A stretch of 64,000 bases of DNA from Candidatus Dormiibacterota bacterium. Its GTDB lineage: Bacteria > Chloroflexota > Dormibacteria > Dormibacterales > Dormibacteraceae. The notes under the pieces are model-generated. The model saw only the letters and a list, made by a program, of their open reading frames with translations. It did not search any database and had not been told where the DNA came from. Shown piece by piece: positions 8,439 to 16,904 of the stretch. Where the stretch lies: contig PLJM01000006.1 of assembly GCA_003139695.1 (NCBI GenBank), positions 186,001-250,000 on the forward strand, in the 5' to 3' direction. The position numbers were made by a program, and so were the translations under genes. Each line of letters opens with the position of its first letter. Within the stretch, counting starts at the first letter, position 1.

Positions 8439-8983
8439 CAGTACTCGGTCCTATAGATGGCGGCGGCGGTGATCAGGATGCGATTGGCGGTTGCCTGGGC
8501 GACGATTGGCGTGATCAAGATCAGGTTGAAGCGCAGCGTCACCTGCAGCGGCGCGTTGCTGGTGGCCGGCTTCACCGCGCTGCATCCCCCGTTTGCCACC
8601 GCGGGATACTCGCCTCCGGGCGCGTTCATCGGCGGCGTGGTTTCCACGGTCGATGGCGGGTTGGGCTCGGTGATGTAGAGCCACGCCGCATTGGCCGGCG
8701 GCGTCGCGCTGGTGATCGGCCCTTGAGGGCAGGGTGCGGTGACCGGGGCGCCGATCAGCTGAGTGGTCACTGTGGCGAGAACGCTGGCGTTTGTCGGCAG
8801 GGTGAAGGGCGCCTTGACGGCTGTGCGGGCGCCCTCGCGCGCTGCGTGGTTCAGCGTGTCGTAATAGAAGATCGCCCGGCCGATGTCGACGGTGCCGAAA
8901 AGGAGCAGCAGGAGGACAGGCGAGATGAGCGCGAACTCGATCAGCGCCTGCGACGATTGGCCCCGACGCCGTCGAAACGTCAC
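8438..8983 (-). CDS. tadE: TadE-like pseudopilin
   Basis: 181 residues. RRGQSSQALIEFALISPVLL is the TadE-type processing/hydrophobic segment, with the conserved Glu inside IEFALI. The family's second signature follows: FGTVDIGRAIFYYDTLNHAAREGAR. TadE proteins are minor pseudopilins cleaved by a TadV-type prepilin peptidase and inserted in the membrane with the C-terminus outside. The gene overlaps the next upstream TadE-like gene by 4 nt (8980-8983) and its stop touches the TadG-like start. No prepilin peptidase or major Flp pilin lies in this window. Confidence 0.8.
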   Translation of the reverse strand: MTFRRRRGQSSQALIEFALISPVLLLLLFGTVDIGRAIFYYDTLNHAAREGARTAVKAPFTLPTNASVLATVTTQLIGAPVTAPCPQGPITSATPPANAAWLYITEPNPPSTVETTPPMNAPGGEYPAVANGGCSAVKPATSNAPLQVTLRFNLILITPIVAQATANRILITAAAIYRTEY

Positions 8984-9561
8984 CGGCCACCTACTGTCAT
9001 GTGCTCGTTGGCCGCAAGGTGGAAGCTGCCGAACTGGGCCGTCACGAGAGGGGTCAGCGGCCCGTACGTGTAGAGCACGATCACGTTCACGTCCTGCAAG
9101 CTCTGGCCGGAACCGGGCGCGCTCGTGAAGTCGACTCCCGCAGTGTTCTGGTAGCAGATGTAGAGCCAGGTCTGGTTGGCTGTCGGCGGGTACGCGGCGC
9201 TCGCGTACGGCGGATTGTGAAATGCGTTGCCGTCAGTCGGGTTGGGGCAGGTGGTCCCCGGGTTCTTCAGGGTGGAGGCGGGGAGCGAGGCGGCCGCAAG
9301 CTCGGCGTCCACGGCGGCTTTGATCTGAGCGTCGTAAAGGTAGGGGTGCGCCAGGGCAGGGGCCTGGAAGTAGGCGCCGTGCCGCGCGCCTTCGCGAGCG
9401 GCGTTCGAGATCACCTCTGTGACATAGATCGCACGGCCGATGTCGACCAGGCCGCCGACCAGCAGGAGAAGGACGACGGAGGATAGTGCGAACTCGACCA
9501 TTGACTGCCCGGACTGCACTCTGGTGCCGGAACTTCGGATCGAGTTAGGGGGGCGCGACAC
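8980..9561 (-). CDS. tadE: TadE-like pseudopilin, first gene of the minus-strand pilus operon
   Basis: 193 residues with the TadE signature SGQSMVEFALSSVVLLLLVGG and then DIGRAIYVTEVISNAAREGAR. A hydrophobic stem is followed by an extracellular part with paired Cys residues. It starts with GTG at 9561 and is divergent from cpaB, with 29 bp between the two starts, so both pilus operons are likely controlled from one short intergenic region. Confidence 0.78.
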   Translation of the reverse strand: MSRPPNSIRSSGTRVQSGQSMVEFALSSVVLLLLVGGLVDIGRAIYVTEVISNAAREGARHGAYFQAPALAHPYLYDAQIKAAVDAELAAASLPASTLKNPGTTCPNPTDGNAFHNPPYASAAYPPTANQTWLYICYQNTAGVDFTSAPGSGQSLQDVNVIVLYTYGPLTPLVTAQFGSFHLAANEHMTVGGR

Positions 9562-9575
9562 CGGACTATCTTGCC

Positions 9576-9581
9576 TATGAT
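9576..9581 (+). promoter_or_regulatory. Putative -10 hexamer of cpaB operon
   Basis: TATGAT lies 9 nt before the TTG start of cpaB. Transcription would begin close to the start codon, with little or no leader, as at many other genes in this window. Confidence 0.4.
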
Positions 9582-9590
9582 GGGTCGGAC

Positions 9591-10346
9591 TTGCGCACCA
9601 TTACGTCTCGAAGGCCCTTCACGATCCTCGGAATCGTCCTCGCTCTCCTGGTCATAGCAGCCTTTGTCCTCGTAGCCATCAACGCCTCGACAGGGTCGAG
9701 TGGTCCCAGCCAGAACGTGGTGGTGGCTACCCAGGACCTGACGCCGCGAATCCCGATTCCAGCCGGATCCCTCGAGATCAAAAGCCTTCCCACCGGAGGC
9801 CTGCCTTCCACCGTGTTCACCAAGATCAGCGACGCCACGGGCATGATCCCTCTGGTCACGATCGTCAAGGGCCAGGCGGTCTCGTCCAACCTGGTGGCCA
9901 AGCCGGGGCAAACGTTGGGGGCGCAATCCGAGTTCCTGCCCATCCCCTCCGGCTATGTTGCGCTCACGATTCCCACCAGCGAGCAGCAGGGTGTCGCCGA
10001 CTACATCCAGCCGGGCGACTTCATCTCGGTCATCGCCACTGTGACCTCAGGCGCCAAGGTGGCGACCAAGACGGTATTCACCAACATCCACGTGATCAGG
10101 GTCGGCACCAGCGGCAGTGACAGCACGTCCGCGGCGGCCGCCACCAGCCTCACGGTGGTTGTCACGGCCTGCCAGTCCGAGTTCATCACCTGGTTCTTAC
10201 AGTTCGCCTCTTTGAAATACGAGCTCGAGTCCTACCAGGACTACGGGCCCGTGACCAACGCCAAAGACCCCCAATGTCCGAGCGTCACCTCTGCGCAGGG
10301 CGTGAACCTCCAATTGGTGCAGAAGACCTACCCGTCCCTCTTCTAA
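9591..10346 (+). CDS. cpaB: Flp pilus assembly protein CpaB/RcpC
   Basis: 251 residues. One N-terminal membrane segment (about 10-32, FTILGIVLALLVIAAFVLVA) is followed by an SAF-like domain: VVVATQDLTPRIPIPAGSLE, then KGQAVSSNLVAKPG and ALTIPTSEQQGVADYIQPGD, the order seen in CpaB/RcpC. The family sits at the cell envelope in Tad systems and may bind peptidoglycan through the SAF domain. The start codon is TTG; no ATG or GTG lies nearby in frame. It is followed after 2 nt by tadB and then tadC. Confidence 0.82.
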   Translation: MRTITSRRPFTILGIVLALLVIAAFVLVAINASTGSSGPSQNVVVATQDLTPRIPIPAGSLEIKSLPTGGLPSTVFTKISDATGMIPLVTIVKGQAVSSNLVAKPGQTLGAQSEFLPIPSGYVALTIPTSEQQGVADYIQPGDFISVIATVTSGAKVATKTVFTNIHVIRVGTSGSDSTSAAAATSLTVVVTACQSEFITWFLQFASLKYELESYQDYGPVTNAKDPQCPSVTSAQGVNLQLVQKTYPSLF

Positions 10347-10348
10347 AC

Positions 10349-11302
10349 ATGAATCTCCCGCCACCCGTCCTCACGCTGATCATTGCAGTGCCGATGGCGG
10401 CCGCGATCGCGGTCTTCTTCTGGAGCCTGGATAGGATCCGCAAGGAGCGCAAGGTGCCATTGGAGAGCTCGAGCGAGCCTCGGGCGACGCCGCGAGAGCT
10501 GGTCGAGCGGCTGCTACGACCGGCCGCGGAGAACCTCAGCCAGCGGCGAAGTGTCAGGGGAAGGCCGACCCTCACTGAGGACCTGGCCCGCGCCGGCCTG
10601 AACATCACCCCTTCTGAGTATCTCTTGATCCGTATCGGATCCGTTGCGCTGGGAGCCCTTGTCGGGCTGTTTCGTTTCGGCTTCTCCGCCGGGCCGCTGG
10701 TCCTCGGCGTTGTCGGGTTCACAGTTCCGCCGTTGGTGGTCGCCTATCTGCAGCGGCGCCGCCAGAACCTGTTCAACGACCAGCTGACCGCGATGCTACA
10801 GCTGTTGTCGAACTCGCTGAAGACGGGCTACGCGATCGACCGCGCCCTGGAGACGGTGGCAAGCAAGTCCCGGCCGCCGGTCTCCACTGAGTTCGAACGC
10901 GTGACCACCGAGGTGACGCTGGGCACGTCGGTCGAGGACGCTCTGAGCGCGCTGCTACTGCGCATCAACAGCCCGGACCTCGAGTTCATCGTCACCGCGA
11001 TCCTTCTCCACATCCGCGTCGGCGGCAACCTGGCGGAGGTCCTCGACACGATCTCCGATACCCTTCGCGATCGCCTGCAGACAAAGCGCGACATGAGTGT
11101 GCTCACCGCGCAATCGCGGGCTTCCGCCTCGATCATCACGGGCCTGCCGATCCTGCTCGCGCTCGGCCTTTACGTTTTTGTACCTGGCTATTTCGCACCG
11201 ATGACCTCCACGCTCATCGGTTACATCCTCCTCGGCATCGCCGGCCTGCTGATCCTGGTCGGCAACGTCCTCATCAACCGCATGACCTCGCTGCAGGCTT
11301 AA
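10349..11302 (+). CDS. tadB: Tad pilus inner-membrane platform protein TadB
   Basis: 317 residues from ATG 10349, just after the cpaB stop. A T2SSF domain occupies the middle: LLSNSLKTGYAIDRALETVA and later ILLHIRVGGNLAEVLDTISDTLRDR, with two hydrophobic segments near residues 105-155 and two at the C-terminus. TadB and TadC form the membrane platform that the CpaF-type ATPase drives to polymerise or retract the pilus. An upstream in-frame start at 10274 lies inside cpaB and was not used. Confidence 0.85.
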   Translation: MNLPPPVLTLIIAVPMAAAIAVFFWSLDRIRKERKVPLESSSEPRATPRELVERLLRPAAENLSQRRSVRGRPTLTEDLARAGLNITPSEYLLIRIGSVALGALVGLFRFGFSAGPLVLGVVGFTVPPLVVAYLQRRRQNLFNDQLTAMLQLLSNSLKTGYAIDRALETVASKSRPPVSTEFERVTTEVTLGTSVEDALSALLLRINSPDLEFIVTAILLHIRVGGNLAEVLDTISDTLRDRLQTKRDMSVLTAQSRASASIITGLPILLALGLYVFVPGYFAPMTSTLIGYILLGIAGLLILVGNVLINRMTSLQA

Positions 11303-11309
11303 AGCCCTA

Positions 11310-12194
11310 ATGCTCCTTATCGCCGTAACGGCGGGACTCATCTGCGGGGTGATCGTGGCCGCGTTCTTCATCGCCCTCGACCGCACCCTCGCCGCGGCGG
11401 CGAACACAAGCGGGATCTGGACGGCGCCGCCGGTCAACACCCCGCTTCTCAAGCAGCTCGAAAACCTGGCGCGGCCGCTGGCCAACCGCCTGCCGGCTCT
11501 GGAGGCCGGAGAGCTGCGTCAGAAGCTGAGCCGCGCGGGCGACCCGGGCAACCTGACTCCGGCAGGTTTCCAGGCGGTTCGCTACGGCCTTGCGGCACTT
11601 CTCGCTATCGCAGGGCTCGCCCTCGGACTCCTTGTGCATACGAACTTCCCAACGTTCCTGACCGCTGTGGCCAGCGGCGTCGTGGCGGCTTTCCTTGGCT
11701 ATTTCCTCCCTCTGCTTTGGTTGAATCAGAGGATCGCCGCTCGGCGAACACAGATCCAGAGGTCGCTTGCCGAGGCGACCGACCTGCTGACGCTGGTCGT
11801 TGAGTCAGGTATGAGCCTCGACGAGGGCCTGCTGAGCATCACCGAGCGCTTTCACAACGCGCTGGGCGACGAGATCGGCAAAGTGCTGCGCGAGATCCGG
11901 CTGGGCCGGCCCCGAATGGCCGCTCTCGAGCACATGGCGGACACGTGCGGAGTGGCGGACCTGCACCACCTGGTCGAGTCGATAGTGCAGTCCGATCAGA
12001 TGGGCGTGCCCATCGCCAGGCTGCTGCGGGTGCAGGCGACAGAGATGAGGAGGCGGCAGCGGCAGACGGCTCAGGAGCGCGCCGCGCAAGCGTCGTCGCG
12101 AATGGTGTTCCCGATGGTGGGGTGTATCTTCCCGGTTCTGTGGATCGTGCTCCTGGGGCCCGCGATCATCCAGATCCTGAGCACCGTTCGCTAG
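11310..12194 (+). CDS. tadC: Tad pilus inner-membrane platform protein TadC
   Basis: 294 residues with an N-terminal membrane helix, a central hydrophobic pair (about 90-150) and a T2SSF domain: LTLVVESGMSLDEGLLSITE, then HHLVESIVQSDQMGVPIARL and a C-terminal membrane segment WIVLLGPAIIQIL. It is the usual partner of TadB. It begins 7 nt after the tadB stop and is followed 3 nt later by a MerR-family gene, so cpaB-tadB-tadC-merR look like a single transcript. Confidence 0.85.
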   Translation: MLLIAVTAGLICGVIVAAFFIALDRTLAAAANTSGIWTAPPVNTPLLKQLENLARPLANRLPALEAGELRQKLSRAGDPGNLTPAGFQAVRYGLAALLAIAGLALGLLVHTNFPTFLTAVASGVVAAFLGYFLPLLWLNQRIAARRTQIQRSLAEATDLLTLVVESGMSLDEGLLSITERFHNALGDEIGKVLREIRLGRPRMAALEHMADTCGVADLHHLVESIVQSDQMGVPIARLLRVQATEMRRRQRQTAQERAAQASSRMVFPMVGCIFPVLWIVLLGPAIIQILSTVR

Positions 12195-12197
12195 CGC

Positions 12198-12548
12198 ATG
12201 AGCGGTCGCACGACCTCTCGGGGTCTGCAACAGTCGTTCAGCGACCTCGATAAGCCGCTCTACACGATCAGCGTCGCCGCGGAGATCCTGGAGACGCACC
12301 CACGCACGCTGATGCTGTACGAGGACGCGCAGCTGATGGAACCCCACCGGACAGTGACGAACCGAAGGCGCTACTCGCAGCGGGACATCAGCAAAGTGCA
12401 GGTGATCCAGTACCTGACGAGGGAAAAGGGGGTGACGCTAGCGGGAGTGCGCCACATCCTGAGCCTGTTCGACGTGATGAAGAAGCACAAGGTGGAACCG
12501 CCGGCAAACCTAAGAGAGATTTTCGACAGGTACTCGCAGATTAACTAG
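12198..12548 (+). CDS. MerR-family (HspR-like) transcriptional regulator
   Basis: 116 residues. The winged helix-turn-helix YTISVAAEILETHPRTLMLYE and the wing RRRYSQRDISKVQVIQYLT fit the MerR superfamily, closest in style to HspR (helix-turn-helix plus a short coiled tail). There are no Cys residues for metal sensing. As the last gene of the tad operon it may regulate the pilus genes or its own operon; the palindromes near 1430-1474 are possible but unproven targets. HspR usually sits with dnaK, which is not here, so the HspR name is not assigned. Confidence 0.75.
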   Translation: MSGRTTSRGLQQSFSDLDKPLYTISVAAEILETHPRTLMLYEDAQLMEPHRTVTNRRRYSQRDISKVQVIQYLTREKGVTLAGVRHILSLFDVMKKHKVEPPANLREIFDRYSQIN

Positions 12549-12588
12549 GCTCTGATGCCGACCCCGTCTGCAGCTTAAGCGTGAAGTC

Positions 12589-12972
12589 TTAACCCTCGGC
12601 TGGGAGGAGTTCGAACGCTGCTTGCTCGCCCTGGGTAAGCGGGTCGCTCTCGTTTGATGGTTTTACAAAGTCGCCGTATTTCGGGCCGTACAGTTTTGAC
12701 GAGTACCGCGCTTCCACTGGGTCCGTGATATGCCGGCTGTTGAATCGCACCACGTTGCCGTCTAATTGAACTGTGCCTTCGGGCCGCTTGAGCAGATTTT
12801 TCGGCCAGTGCCGTTTCATCCCCTGTCCTGAGCGGATGTACACCTTTTTGCCGTCCGTGACGATCCAGATCGTGACGCTCGATTCCTCGCCGGTCTTGCG
12901 ACCGTAGGTCGTCAGGTGTACTTCCTTCTCTTTTGCCACCGCATCGAGTACATCGCTCGGAAATTCGTTCAC
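12589..12972 (-). CDS. DUF2255-like small protein, probable FMN-binding split-barrel fold
   Basis: 127 residues. The segments VHLTTYGRKTGEESSVTIWI, KKVYIRSGQGMKRHWPKNLL and GTVQLDGNVVRF resemble the DUF2255/deazaflavin- or FMN-dependent split-barrel proteins, in which TxGRKTG begins the first strand pair. No biochemical role can be stated. It starts with GTG at 12972, 9 nt after rsfS, and ends the rplU-rpmA-obg-nadD-rsfS operon. It converges with the MerR gene. Confidence 0.6.
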   Translation of the reverse strand: MNEFPSDVLDAVAKEKEVHLTTYGRKTGEESSVTIWIVTDGKKVYIRSGQGMKRHWPKNLLKRPEGTVQLDGNVVRFNSRHITDPVEARYSSKLYGPKYGDFVKPSNESDPLTQGEQAAFELLPAEG

Positions 12973-12981
12973 AGCGCGGAG

Positions 12982-13347
12982 CTAGCCCGCCGCCTCTCGT
13001 CGCCTCTTAGCCACCGGCGCCCACAGGCTTTCCAGGTCGTAGTACGACCGCTCGCCTGGTAGGAACACGTGTGCCAGGACTGAGTCGAAGTCCAGCAGGA
13101 TCCACGTCGCGTCCTCGTAGCCATCGACTGCCAGCGGCTTCAGGTTCTTTTCCTTCGCCGCGTCCACCATGCCGTCGGCGATCGCCTTGACCTGGCGGTC
13201 CGTCTCGCCCTCGCACACCACAAAGTAGTCCGCGATCGTGGTTTTGTCGCGCACGTCGATTACGACTGGCTTCCACGCCTTCTTGTCGGTCGCGGCACCC
13301 TTCAGCAGTTTCGCAAGCTGCAGGGGTGTCGTGCGGGCAGCCTTCAA
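12982..13347 (-). CDS. rsfS: Ribosomal silencing factor RsfS
   Basis: 121 residues, normal length. The family core is present: VVIDVRDKTTIADYFVVCEG, then DRQVKAIADGMVDAAKEK and the WILLDFDSVLAHVFLPGERSYYDLESLW block, which is strongly conserved. RsfS binds ribosomal protein L14 and blocks joining of the 30S and 50S subunits when nutrients are short. It lies 8 nt after nadD, the usual neighbour, in the ribosomal protein L21/L27-Obg operon. Confidence 0.92.
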   Translation of the reverse strand: MKAARTTPLQLAKLLKGAATDKKAWKPVVIDVRDKTTIADYFVVCEGETDRQVKAIADGMVDAAKEKNLKPLAVDGYEDATWILLDFDSVLAHVFLPGERSYYDLESLWAPVAKRRREAAG

Positions 13348-13355
13348 CTTCTCGA

Positions 13356-13949
13356 TTATCCCGCGTACAGCCGGTGCGAGGCGATGTACCTCTCGACTGC
13401 CGGTGGAACCTTGCCCGTGATCGGCTTGCCCCCCGCCACTGCGCTTCGGATCTCGCTGGCTGAGATGTCCGGGGTCGCTCGCAGACAGAGGACTGTTCTG
13501 ACCTTGTCCAGGCCCACTCCTTCGAGGTCCTCCTCGCCCGGTGACTCCGAGCGCGGCCGCGCGACAACGACGATCGTCGCCAGCTCACGCACCTCATCTG
13601 GCTTGTGCCAGGTGGAGAACAGGCGGGCCGCGTCCCAACCCAGGATCACGAAGATCTCCTCATGTGGATGGATGCGTTGCATCTCCTGCAGCGTGTCCAC
13701 CGTGTATGACGGCCCCTCACGCTTCAGCTCGGCCTCGGAAACCGCGAATCTCGCATCACCTGTCGTCCCCAACCGGACCATGTCGAGGCGCTGCTGCGCC
13801 GATGCGATGGCGGGAGGGCGGTGCGGTGGCTGCGCCGCAGGGATGAAGATCACCCGATCCAGGCTCGCGCATCCAATCGCAGCCGTGGCTGCCGCGAGGT
13901 GGCCGTTGTGAAACGGGTCGAACGTGCCCCCGAGCAAACCAATCCTCAC
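13356..13949 (-). CDS. nadD: Nicotinate-nucleotide adenylyltransferase NadD
   Basis: 197 residues. GLLGGTFDPFHNGHLAAA contains the nucleotidyltransferase GxFxPxHxGH signature, and the C-terminal ISASEIRSAVAGGKPI matches the ISST/SxxxR motif. It joins nicotinate mononucleotide and ATP to give deamido-NAD in NAD synthesis. The GTG start at 13949 overlaps the obg stop by 4 nt (GTGA), indicating coupled translation. Confidence 0.93.
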   Translation of the reverse strand: MRIGLLGGTFDPFHNGHLAAATAAIGCASLDRVIFIPAAQPPHRPPAIASAQQRLDMVRLGTTGDARFAVSEAELKREGPSYTVDTLQEMQRIHPHEEIFVILGWDAARLFSTWHKPDEVRELATIVVVARPRSESPGEEDLEGVGLDKVRTVLCLRATPDISASEIRSAVAGGKPITGKVPPAVERYIASHRLYAG

Positions 13950-15277
13950 GGCTGGTACTCGAACTCCGCCTCGCCGACCCGAACCGTGTCACCCGGCTGA
14001 ACGCCCGCTGCCTCCAGCGCCGCATTGACCCCAATTTTGTCCAGCTCTGTCTGAAATCGCGCCAGGCCGCCCGACGAATCCAGGTCGGTCCGCTCGACCA
14101 ACCGCTCGACTCGATCGCCCTTCACGACAAAGCCCCACGCGAGGCGCTCGATCGTCAGCTCGTTTCGCGCACCCGCTACGAGAAGTTTCTTGATGCGTAC
14201 GGGGCCTTGTGGCTTCACGTCTGGCGCGCTGGCCAGCGTGTTGACCATCGCGTCGATCAGCTCTGGCAGGCCTTCGCCCGACAGCGCCGAGACAAAATGA
14301 ATCGGGCCCTTCCGCCGCGAGCGCGTCCGCAGCTTTCTCGCCTGGTCCATGTCGACCTTGTTGATCGCCACGATGAAGGGCCGTTTCGCGAGATCGGGGG
14401 AGAATTGCTCGACCTCCGCCTGCACCATCGACAGGTCCTTCCATGGATCCGCCGAGGTGCCATCGATCACGTAGACCAGAATCTTTGTGCGCTCCACGTG
14501 GCGCAGAAATCGCAAACCGAGACCGACGCCGCGCGATGCGCCTTCGATTAGGCCGGGTATGTCCGCGATCACGATTCGGCCGCCGCGCGACTCCTCGGCC
14601 ACACCGAGCTGGGGATCGAGCGTCGTGAATGGATACGCCGCGACCTTCGGCTTGGCCGCGGTCAGCGAGGCCAGCAGCGACGACTTGCCCGCGTTCGGCG
14701 GCCCGACCAGGCCGACCTCAGCGATCAGCTTCAGGTCCAGCGTGACGGCCAGCTCTTCACCCTTGAGGCCCGGCTCGGCGTAGTCCGGAGCATGCCGCGT
14801 CGAGCTCTTGAAGTGCACGTTGCCGCGCCCCCCGCTCCCGCCCCGCGCGATCACCGCCTTGGCGCCAGGATGCTCGAGGTCGGCGATGACCGCGCCGTCG
14901 GGGTCTATGGCGACTGTGCCCACAGGGACCTCGAGGGTTATGTCCTTGCCGTTACGGCCGGTCTTGCGGCCGCCCGCCCCATTCACCCCGGGCTCAGCCT
15001 GCCAACGAAGTTTCTGTTTGTAGCGAGACAGATCGGAGACGCTGGTCGTCGCCTTCATCCAGACCGAGCCACCCCTGCCGCCATCGCCCCCATCGGGACC
15101 GCCGCGCGGGGTGAAAGGTTCGCGGCGAAAGGAGGCTGAACCGCGGCCGCCCTGGCCGGCCCGAATGTTTACGCGGGCCGAGTCGACAAAAGTGCGCGAG
15201 CGACCTCTATTCGGCGACGATTTTGACCCGCCGGCCGTCCTTGCCCACCCGCTCGTACTTGACGAGGCCGGGGGCAA
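13946..15277 (-). CDS. obg: GTPase Obg/CgtA
   Basis: The recognisable protein runs from [20 protein letters not shown] (Obg fold with Gly-rich loops), through the G domain ([15 protein letters not shown]-loop, TTLDPQ switch I, DIPGLIEG switch II, NKVD), to a C-terminal OCT-like domain ending near 13946. Obg takes part in large-subunit ribosome maturation and stress signalling. Odd: where the family starts with M-F-V-D, this sequence has an ACT codon (15191-15193), correctly spaced from AGAGG. The only in-frame canonical start upstream is TTG at 15275-15277 inside rpmA, giving a 71-nt overlap. The first downstream ATG would delete the conserved N-terminus. The true start is therefore unresolved. 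Confidence 0.9.
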   Translation of the reverse strand: MPPASSSTSGWARTAGGSKSSPNRGRSRTFVDSARVNIRAGQGGRGSASFRREPFTPRGGPDGGDGGRGGSVWMKATTSVSDLSRYKQKLRWQAEPGVNGAGGRKTGRNGKDITLEVPVGTVAIDPDGAVIADLEHPGAKAVIARGGSGGRGNVHFKSSTRHAPDYAEPGLKGEELAVTLDLKLIAEVGLVGPPNAGKSSLLASLTAAKPKVAAYPFTTLDPQLGVAEESRGGRIVIADIPGLIEGASRGVGLGLRFLRHVERTKILVYVIDGTSADPWKDLSMVQAEVEQFSPDLAKRPFIVAINKVDMDQARKLRTRSRRKGPIHFVSALSGEGLPELIDAMVNTLASAPDVKPQGPVRIKKLLVAGARNELTIERLAWGFVVKGDRVERLVERTDLDSSGGLARFQTELDKIGVNAALEAAGVQPGDTVRVGEAEFEYQP

Positions 15278-15461
15278 GCGCGAAGAGAGTGTGGTCGCGT
15301 CCGATGCCCACGCTGTCGCCCGGAGTGATGCGGCTGCCGCGCTGGCGAACCAGGATGGTGCCCGCGTTCACGGTCTGACCTGCGTAGATCTTCACGCCAA
15401 GCATCTTCGGCTTGGAGTCGCGCCCGTTGCGGGACGACCCGCCGCCTTTCTTGTGCGCCAT
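15207..15461 (-). CDS. rpmA: 50S ribosomal protein L27
   Basis: 84 residues, normal length. [20 protein letters not shown] is the typical L27 N-terminus that reaches toward the peptidyl-transferase centre, followed by [20 protein letters not shown]. No N-terminal propeptide is present. The ATG overlaps the rplU stop by one base. Confidence 0.97.
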   Translation of the reverse strand: MAHKKGGGSSRNGRDSKPKMLGVKIYAGQTVNAGTILVRQRGSRITPGDSVGIGRDHTLFALAPGLVKYERVGKDGRRVKIVAE

Positions 15462-15994
15462 TACTTGGTCTCCTTGTCTGCCTTCGGTTTCCTGGGCGCG
15501 CGCTTGGTGGGCGCCTCGGCCTTACCGGTCACCGTCTCGTCCTTCTCGGAGGTCTCCGTGGTTTCGGCCGAGGCCGACGTTGCCTTGGCCTTCTTGGTAT
15601 CGGTCTTCGATTTCGCGGCGGGTTTGGCTTCGGTCTTCGTCTCCGAGCCCGTCGCCTCGGTCAGCCCACCGACCGCCAGGATCTCGATTGCCGTGAGGTC
15701 GGCGCGCCCGCCGCGATGGACGCGAACCCGCTTCTTGGACTTGTAGCGGAGGGTCTCGATCCGGGGCCCGCGCCGGTGGGCGAGGATCTTGATGTCGATG
15801 TCCATCCCTTCTATGCCGGGAGTGCCAACCTTGATGTCGGAGCCGTCGCGGACGAGGAGGACCCGATCCAGCTTGATCGACGAGCCGGGCTCACCGGCCA
15901 GGCGATCGACCAGGATCTGGTCGCCTGGGGCGACCCGGTACTGCTTTCCGCCGCTGACGACGACAGCCGACAGCGAACCATCCGATTTGGGCAC
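15461..15994 (-). CDS. rplU: 50S ribosomal protein L21 with long charged C-terminal extension
   Basis: 177 residues, compared with about 103 for typical bacterial L21. The core is clear: [20 protein letters not shown] near the start, then [20 protein letters not shown] and [14 protein letters not shown]. After residue about 110 comes a low-complexity tail rich in Thr, Lys, Glu and Ala with no recognised domain. The start is GTG at 15994, just 7 nt after a TAGAAT -10 hexamer. It is the first gene of the rplU-rpmA-obg-nadD-rsfS operon. Confidence 0.93.
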   Translation of the reverse strand: MPKSDGSLSAVVVSGGKQYRVAPGDQILVDRLAGEPGSSIKLDRVLLVRDGSDIKVGTPGIEGMDIDIKILAHRRGPRIETLRYKSKKRVRVHRGGRADLTAIEILAVGGLTEATGSETKTEAKPAAKSKTDTKKAKATSASAETTETSEKDETVTGKAEAPTKRAPRKPKADKETK

Positions 15995-16001
15995 GAGAGC
16001 G

Positions 16002-16007
16002 ATTCTA
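16002..16007 (-). promoter_or_regulatory. Putative -10 hexamer of the rplU operon
   Basis: TAGAAT read on the minus strand lies 7 nt before the GTG of rplU, suggesting a leaderless or near-leaderless transcript. Confidence 0.55.
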
Positions 16008-16045
16008 CCAATACCGTCGGCCAGACCGATGAGCAGCGCTCACCA

Positions 16046-16090
16046 GCGTGGCAGGGTTGGCTGGGGTCCCCCCGGCCATGACTTGGTCGC
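16046..16090 (+). repeat. 5' fragment of the structured intergenic repeat (copy A)
   Basis: It matches the first 45 nt of the full copies at 32153, 52491 and 63148 (reverse), including the GC-rich hairpin around 16058-16077 (one G-U type change in the stem) and the following ATGACTTGGTC. Similarity ends there; the hairpins that close the full copies are absent. It sits just downstream of the stop of the NuoH-position gene and upstream of the rplU promoter. Confidence 0.75.
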
Positions 16091-16094
16091 TTTT

Positions 16095-16904
16095 CTACTT
16101 CATGAGGAATGAGGTGAGCACGATCAGCACCAGCACCAGCAGTGCGTATGGCGCAACCCCACGGCGGTACAGCCCGCGGGCGGTTTCGACCCCACGTCGG
16201 AGCATCAGGGCGCCGGCGCCGATGCCCAGAGCAGCCACCGCCAAGGTGATGCCGAAGAAGCGGAGCAGGCCCAGGACGTCATCCGCAGAGGGTGGGAAGA
16301 ACAGCGTGGCGAACAGGCCGCAATAAGGAAACCAGCACAGCGCCCGGACCGAGTCAAAGCGCGGACGGGCACGCCGATCGCCAGGCGGCGTGAGCGGCCA
16401 CAACCTGAGGAGCGCCGGCAGGCAAAGCAGATAGAGAAAACCGCTTGCGACCTTGACCGGCAGCAGCGACGAGACCAGGACGTTGCCGAGCACCTGGGGT
16501 CGCATGCTCTCTGGCTGGACCGCCGGTCCCAACACCGCCAGCAGCCAGCAGAACTGGATGACCAGCAATAGGCCCGGCGCCGGGACGAACTCCACAGTCA
16601 GCGCGAGCTCCACCCACACGGTGAATGCCAGCACCATCGCCGCGATGATCACGTTGCGCTCCACCGACGGCACCGGGTTGAAAGGAGCCGCGACCTGGAC
16701 CGCGACCAGCATTGCGAACAATGCGACCGTCGCCACCACGGGCGAGCGCAGCTCTCGAACCGCGGCGGGCAGAACCCACCGGCCGTGGGCAACGCGCGTC
16801 CACGCCACCTCTGCCGCAAACCCTAAGACCACGATCGTCAGCAAGCCCGGATACAGGACGAGCGCGACGGTGTGGGTCGCCAGCGCCGAAAGAATCTGGG
16901 TCAC
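16095..16904 (-). CDS. Multi-pass membrane protein in the NuoH/HyfC position of a complex-I-like module
   Basis: 269 residues from GTG 16904, which overlaps the previous stop by 4 nt. About eight hydrophobic segments are visible (for example THTVALVLYPGLLTIVVLGF and FGITLAVAALGIGAGALML), with Pro- and Asp-containing loops such as PPSADDVLG. Size, topology and gene order resemble the ion-translocating H-type subunit of complex I or group 4 hydrogenases, but the quinone-site motifs of NuoH are not obvious, so the family is uncertain. It is the last of four overlapping membrane genes after valS. Confidence 0.45.
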   Translation of the reverse strand: MTQILSALATHTVALVLYPGLLTIVVLGFAAEVAWTRVAHGRWVLPAAVRELRSPVVATVALFAMLVAVQVAAPFNPVPSVERNVIIAAMVLAFTVWVELALTVEFVPAPGLLLVIQFCWLLAVLGPAVQPESMRPQVLGNVLVSSLLPVKVASGFLYLLCLPALLRLWPLTPPGDRRARPRFDSVRALCWFPYCGLFATLFFPPSADDVLGLLRFFGITLAVAALGIGAGALMLRRGVETARGLYRRGVAPYALLVLVLIVLTSFLMK

